Positions 14,790-16,706 of a DNA stretch of 16,706 nucleotides are shown one piece after another. The notes under the pieces are model-generated. The model was not told the DNA's origin and did no database searches. It was given only the letters and a program-made list of their open reading frames with translations. Source of the stretch: an uncultured Pseudobdellovibrionaceae bacterium (lineage in GTDB: Bacteria; Bdellovibrionota; Bdellovibrionia; Bdellovibrionales; Bdellovibrionaceae); the NCBI GenBank assembly GCA_937900305.1, contig CALCCV010000469.1, forward strand, positions 1 to 16,706. Direction: 5' to 3'. Position 1 is the stretch's first letter. Each line of letters begins with the position of its first letter. Both the position numbers and the translations under genes were made by a program.

Positions 14790-16180
14790 GCTTGCCTCTG
14801 CGCCCAAGGAGCCATCGCCGCCACTGCCCGTTCAATCTGCCACTTTCTTTTTTCATCCTTCGGTGTTTTCAGTCGCTTCTTAGATCCCGCCTCGGGTCTC
14901 GAGGGCTCGGATTCAATATAAGGTGGAAATAGCGAAAAATTGATATTGGTTGGTTGAAAATGCTCCGCCTTGTGAGGATCCGTGATCGCATTCAGCAAAG
15001 ATCCCAACGCCGATTCGCGCGGTGGTTTTTCAAACTCCAACCCCTGCGACTTTTGCACTAAAAATTTTGCCACCAACAAACCAATGGCACAGGATTCAAA
15101 ATATCCTTCCACGCCGGTGATTTGCCCAGCAAAAAACAACTCCGAATCTTGAGGACATTGCAGAAATGGCGTCAACTTTGTCGGCGTGTGAATATAAAGA
15201 TTGCGGTGAATGCTACCCAACTTTAAAAATTCTGCATTTTGCAAACCAGGAATCATTTTAAAAATCCGCTGCTGCTCGGGATAAGCCATCTTGGTCTGAA
15301 ATCCCACCATATTATAAGCAGTGCCCTCTTGATTTTCCTGGCGCAATTGCACAACTGCATAAGCCCGCCGACCCGTGCGCGGATTGTCCAAGCCCACAGG
15401 CTTCAAAGGACCAAAACGCAAAGTCTGCGGTCCGCGCCGAACCATCTCTTCAATCGGCATACAGCCTTCGAAGTAAGGAGTTTGTTCAAACTCCTTCGAC
15501 TCAATCTTTCGTGCACTTTCGATTTCAGAAATCAACTTTTGGTATTCCTCTTTATTCAACGGACAGTTGATATAGTCCGCCGTGCCCTTGTCATAGCGAT
15601 CCGCCTTCCACGCAATTTCAAAATCAATTGAATCTGTGGCAATCACCGGGGCGATCGCATCAAAGAAATATAAAAAATCCTGACCAAATCGTTCCCGCAG
15701 TGACAGCGCCAAAGACTCATCTGTCAGAGGTCCCGTCGCAATGACCGCAGGCCGCGGAATCTGTTCCAAATTCGCCACCACTTCATCACGAACTTCTATC
15801 AACGGATGTTCTCGCACCCACTTCGTCAACAGCGCTCCAAAACGCTCACGATCTACACCCAAAGCTTGCCCCGCCGGCACTTGCGATTGATGGGCGGCTC
15901 GCAACACAAAACTCCCCAGCAAGGCGGCTTCGCTCTTCAGTTGTCCTGGCGCCGAGCTTTCGGCCTGACTACCAAACGAATTTGAGCACACCAATTCCGC
16001 AAAAAAATCGAGCTTCTGCGCCGGAGTTCGTCGCTGAGTCTTCATCTCCCACAACGTCACGGGCAATCCCGCCGTCGCCAACTGCAGCGCACACTCCACT
16101 CCCGCCAGACCCGCACCCACCACTTGGATCCGCGTCTGTTCCGCCTGCCCAATTCGTAGCGGTTGTACTGTTCGTTCCAT
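14744..16180 (-). CDS. trmFO: TrmFO: methylenetetrahydrofolate-tRNA-(uracil-5-)-methyltransferase
   Basis: TrmFO makes ribothymidine at position 54 of the tRNA T-loop, using methylene-THF as carbon donor and FAD/NAD(P)H for reduction; it acts in the cytoplasm. The 478-aa product has the FAD-binding V-G-A-G-L-A-G-x-E motif (21-29), then L-V-C-S-N-S (Cys65) and F-E-G-C-M-P-I-E-E (Cys240). These correspond to the two catalytic cysteines known in the Bacillus enzyme. The tail conserves Y-N-M-V-G-F-Q-T and the H-R-N-x-Y-I segment. The family is usually about 435-450 aa; the extra 30 or so C-terminal residues are Lys/Arg/Ala/Ser-rich and overlap the convergent gene. The ATG at 16180 has GGAGG with a 6-7-nt spacer. 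Confidence 0.96.
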   Translation of the reverse strand: MERTVQPLRIGQAEQTRIQVVGAGLAGVECALQLATAGLPVTLWEMKTQRRTPAQKLDFFAELVCSNSFGSQAESSAPGQLKSEAALLGSFVLRAAHQSQVPAGQALGVDRERFGALLTKWVREHPLIEVRDEVVANLEQIPRPAVIATGPLTDESLALSLRERFGQDFLYFFDAIAPVIATDSIDFEIAWKADRYDKGTADYINCPLNKEEYQKLISEIESARKIESKEFEQTPYFEGCMPIEEMVRRGPQTLRFGPLKPVGLDNPRTGRRAYAVVQLRQENQEGTAYNMVGFQTKMAYPEQQRIFKMIPGLQNAEFLKLGSIHRNLYIHTPTKLTPFLQCPQDSELFFAGQITGVEGYFESCAIGLLVAKFLVQKSQGLEFEKPPRESALGSLLNAITDPHKAEHFQPTNINFSLFPPYIESEPSRPEAGSKKRLKTPKDEKRKWQIERAVAAMAPWAQRQAQRSSEGASAAVFSS

Positions 16181-16248
16181 CTTTGGCCTCCGATTTCAAA
16201 GTCATGCGGCGCGCATCCTAGGCGGCTTCTCGCTCTTCCACAAGCAAA

Positions 16249-16274
16249 GACCGTCCTGAGCAGTCGGTCAGGAC
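16249..16274. promoter_or_regulatory. Overlapping inverted repeats in the trmFO/DUF721 divergent spacer
   Basis: GTCCTGA (16253-16259) and TCAGGAC (16268-16274) form a perfect 7-bp stem with an 8-nt loop. A second pair, GACCG (16249-16253) and CGGTC (16265-16269), overlaps both arms, so the two stems exclude each other. There is no T tract, so it is not an intrinsic terminator. It could be an operator for the two divergent genes, or a leader structure of the DUF721 mRNA, 38 bp before its ATG. Confidence 0.4.
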
Positions 16275-16311
16275 TTGTACCCCCGCCGCAAATCCGAAAC
16301 AGTGAGGGTTC

Positions 16312-16663
16312 ATGGCACAATTTAAAAAATTTCCCCCCAAACGAGCTCCCATGGCCGAGCCCCAATCCGCGCTCGACGTCCTCCAGGCTCTCTTTGTGGG
16401 CGAGTCCTCAGCATTCGCTAATCAATTCAAACGGTGGAAACTCTGGGCCCAATGGTCTGACATCGTCGGCACTTCCATCGCCGCCGTCACCGAACCGCTC
16501 GCAATCTATGACTCAAAACTTTTAATTTGGGTTTCTAACGCCAGCTGGAATCATCATCTGAGTTATTTAAAAAAAGAAATTCTCGCTAAAATCAACCAAG
16601 AGTTGGGCGATGAAACCCTCAAAGAAGTTCAGTTCACTCTAACCAAACGGTCTACCGTCAGCA
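16312..16663 (+). CDS. DUF721/DciA-family protein, 3' truncated by contig end
   Basis: The readable 117 residues fit the DUF721 family, whose best-known member DciA loads or assists the DnaB replicative helicase in bacteria lacking DnaC/DnaI. Visible features are a basic N-terminus (K-K-F-P-P-K-R), W-A-Q-W-S-D-I-V-G-x-x-I-A-x-x-T-E-P (45-62), L-L-I-W-V-S-N-A-S-W (70-79), and the helix L-K-K-E-I-L-A-K-I-N (86-95). The ATG at 16312 has GAGGG about five bases upstream. From 16664 the sequence is adapter, so the apparent C-terminus K-I-G-R-A-H-V and the TGA are artefacts and the true 3' end is unknown. DciA rather than another DUF721 protein is likely but not proven. Confidence 0.8.
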
Positions 16664-16706
16664 AGATCGGAAGAGCACACGTCTGAACTCCAGTCACGGC
16701 TACAGA
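16664..16706 (+). other. Illumina TruSeq adapter and index (contamination)
   Basis: Bases 16664-16697 match the 34-nt TruSeq indexed adapter exactly, starting AGATCGGAAGAGC and ending CCAGTCAC. The next six bases (16698-16703) are GGCTAC, which is TruSeq index 11. The final three bases, AGA, depart from the adapter continuation ATC, consistent with low-quality read ends. This is not genomic sequence and should be trimmed. Confidence 0.98.

Noticed and set aside
1..16706. CRISPR arrays, tRNA/rRNA genes, insertion sequences, defence islands or prophage
   Set aside because: I found no spaced direct repeats, tRNA-like cloverleaf, transposase motifs or nuclease/toxin genes. All large frames are accounted for by flagellar, envelope, tRNA-modification or DUF721 genes.

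Overview
The window looks like a contig from a flagellated Gram-negative bacterium with mid-range GC, most likely of the Bdellovibrionota or a related former delta-proteobacterial lineage. The evidence is the flagellar order flgB-flgC-fliE-fliF-fliG-fliH-fliI behind a large periplasmic TPR protein, a folate-dependent TrmFO, an outer-membrane-type lipoprotein hydrolase and an LtaS/MdoB-type sulfatase. The lineage is inferred from gene content only; there is no rRNA or other marker here.

Region 1 (1-8580, minus strand) is one flagellar transcription unit. It begins at a good sigma-54 (-24/-12) promoter at 8564-8579. The genes follow in order: a 951-aa secreted TPR protein with an AMIN-like N-terminus, flgB and flgC (proximal rod), fliE (MS ring-rod adaptor), fliF (MS ring), fliG (switch/rotor), fliH and fliI (export ATPase regulator and ATPase). 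Spacing is tight: TPR/flgB overlap by 4 nt, fliG/fliH by 14 nt, and the other gaps are 9-56 nt. Together they build the basal body base and the export apparatus. FliI is readable to residue 254 and then loses all family similarity at about position 117, just before the expected Walker B Asp. The first ~116 bases are therefore probably a chimeric contig end, or less likely an insertion.

Region 2 (8545-8918) is a 374-bp non-coding stretch. It holds the sigma-54 promoter, two AGATCT palindromes 30 bp apart, a weak intrinsic-terminator-like element and a possible sigma-70 promoter.

Region 3 (8919-13516, minus) carries two envelope genes in the same direction: a lipoprotein alpha/beta hydrolase with a long uncharacterised C-terminal extension, and upstream of it a five-TM LtaS/MdoB-like phosphoglycerol-transferase-type sulfatase. 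A 134-bp divergent spacer separates the latter from region 4.

Region 4 (13650-16180) has a plus-strand, single-TM protein of unknown function whose 3' end overlaps trmFO (minus strand) tail to tail by 46 bp. trmFO is divergent from a DUF721/DciA-family gene (16312 onward) across a 131-bp spacer with a perfect 7-bp hairpin.

The right end (16664-16706) is Illumina TruSeq adapter plus a six-base index, not genome. The DUF721 gene is cut there and its apparent stop codon is artificial. I found no tRNA, rRNA, CRISPR array, insertion sequence or defence cassette. The most interesting biology is the sigma-54-driven flagellar operon headed by an uncharacterised AMIN/TPR protein, and the hydrolase with the unexplained domain.
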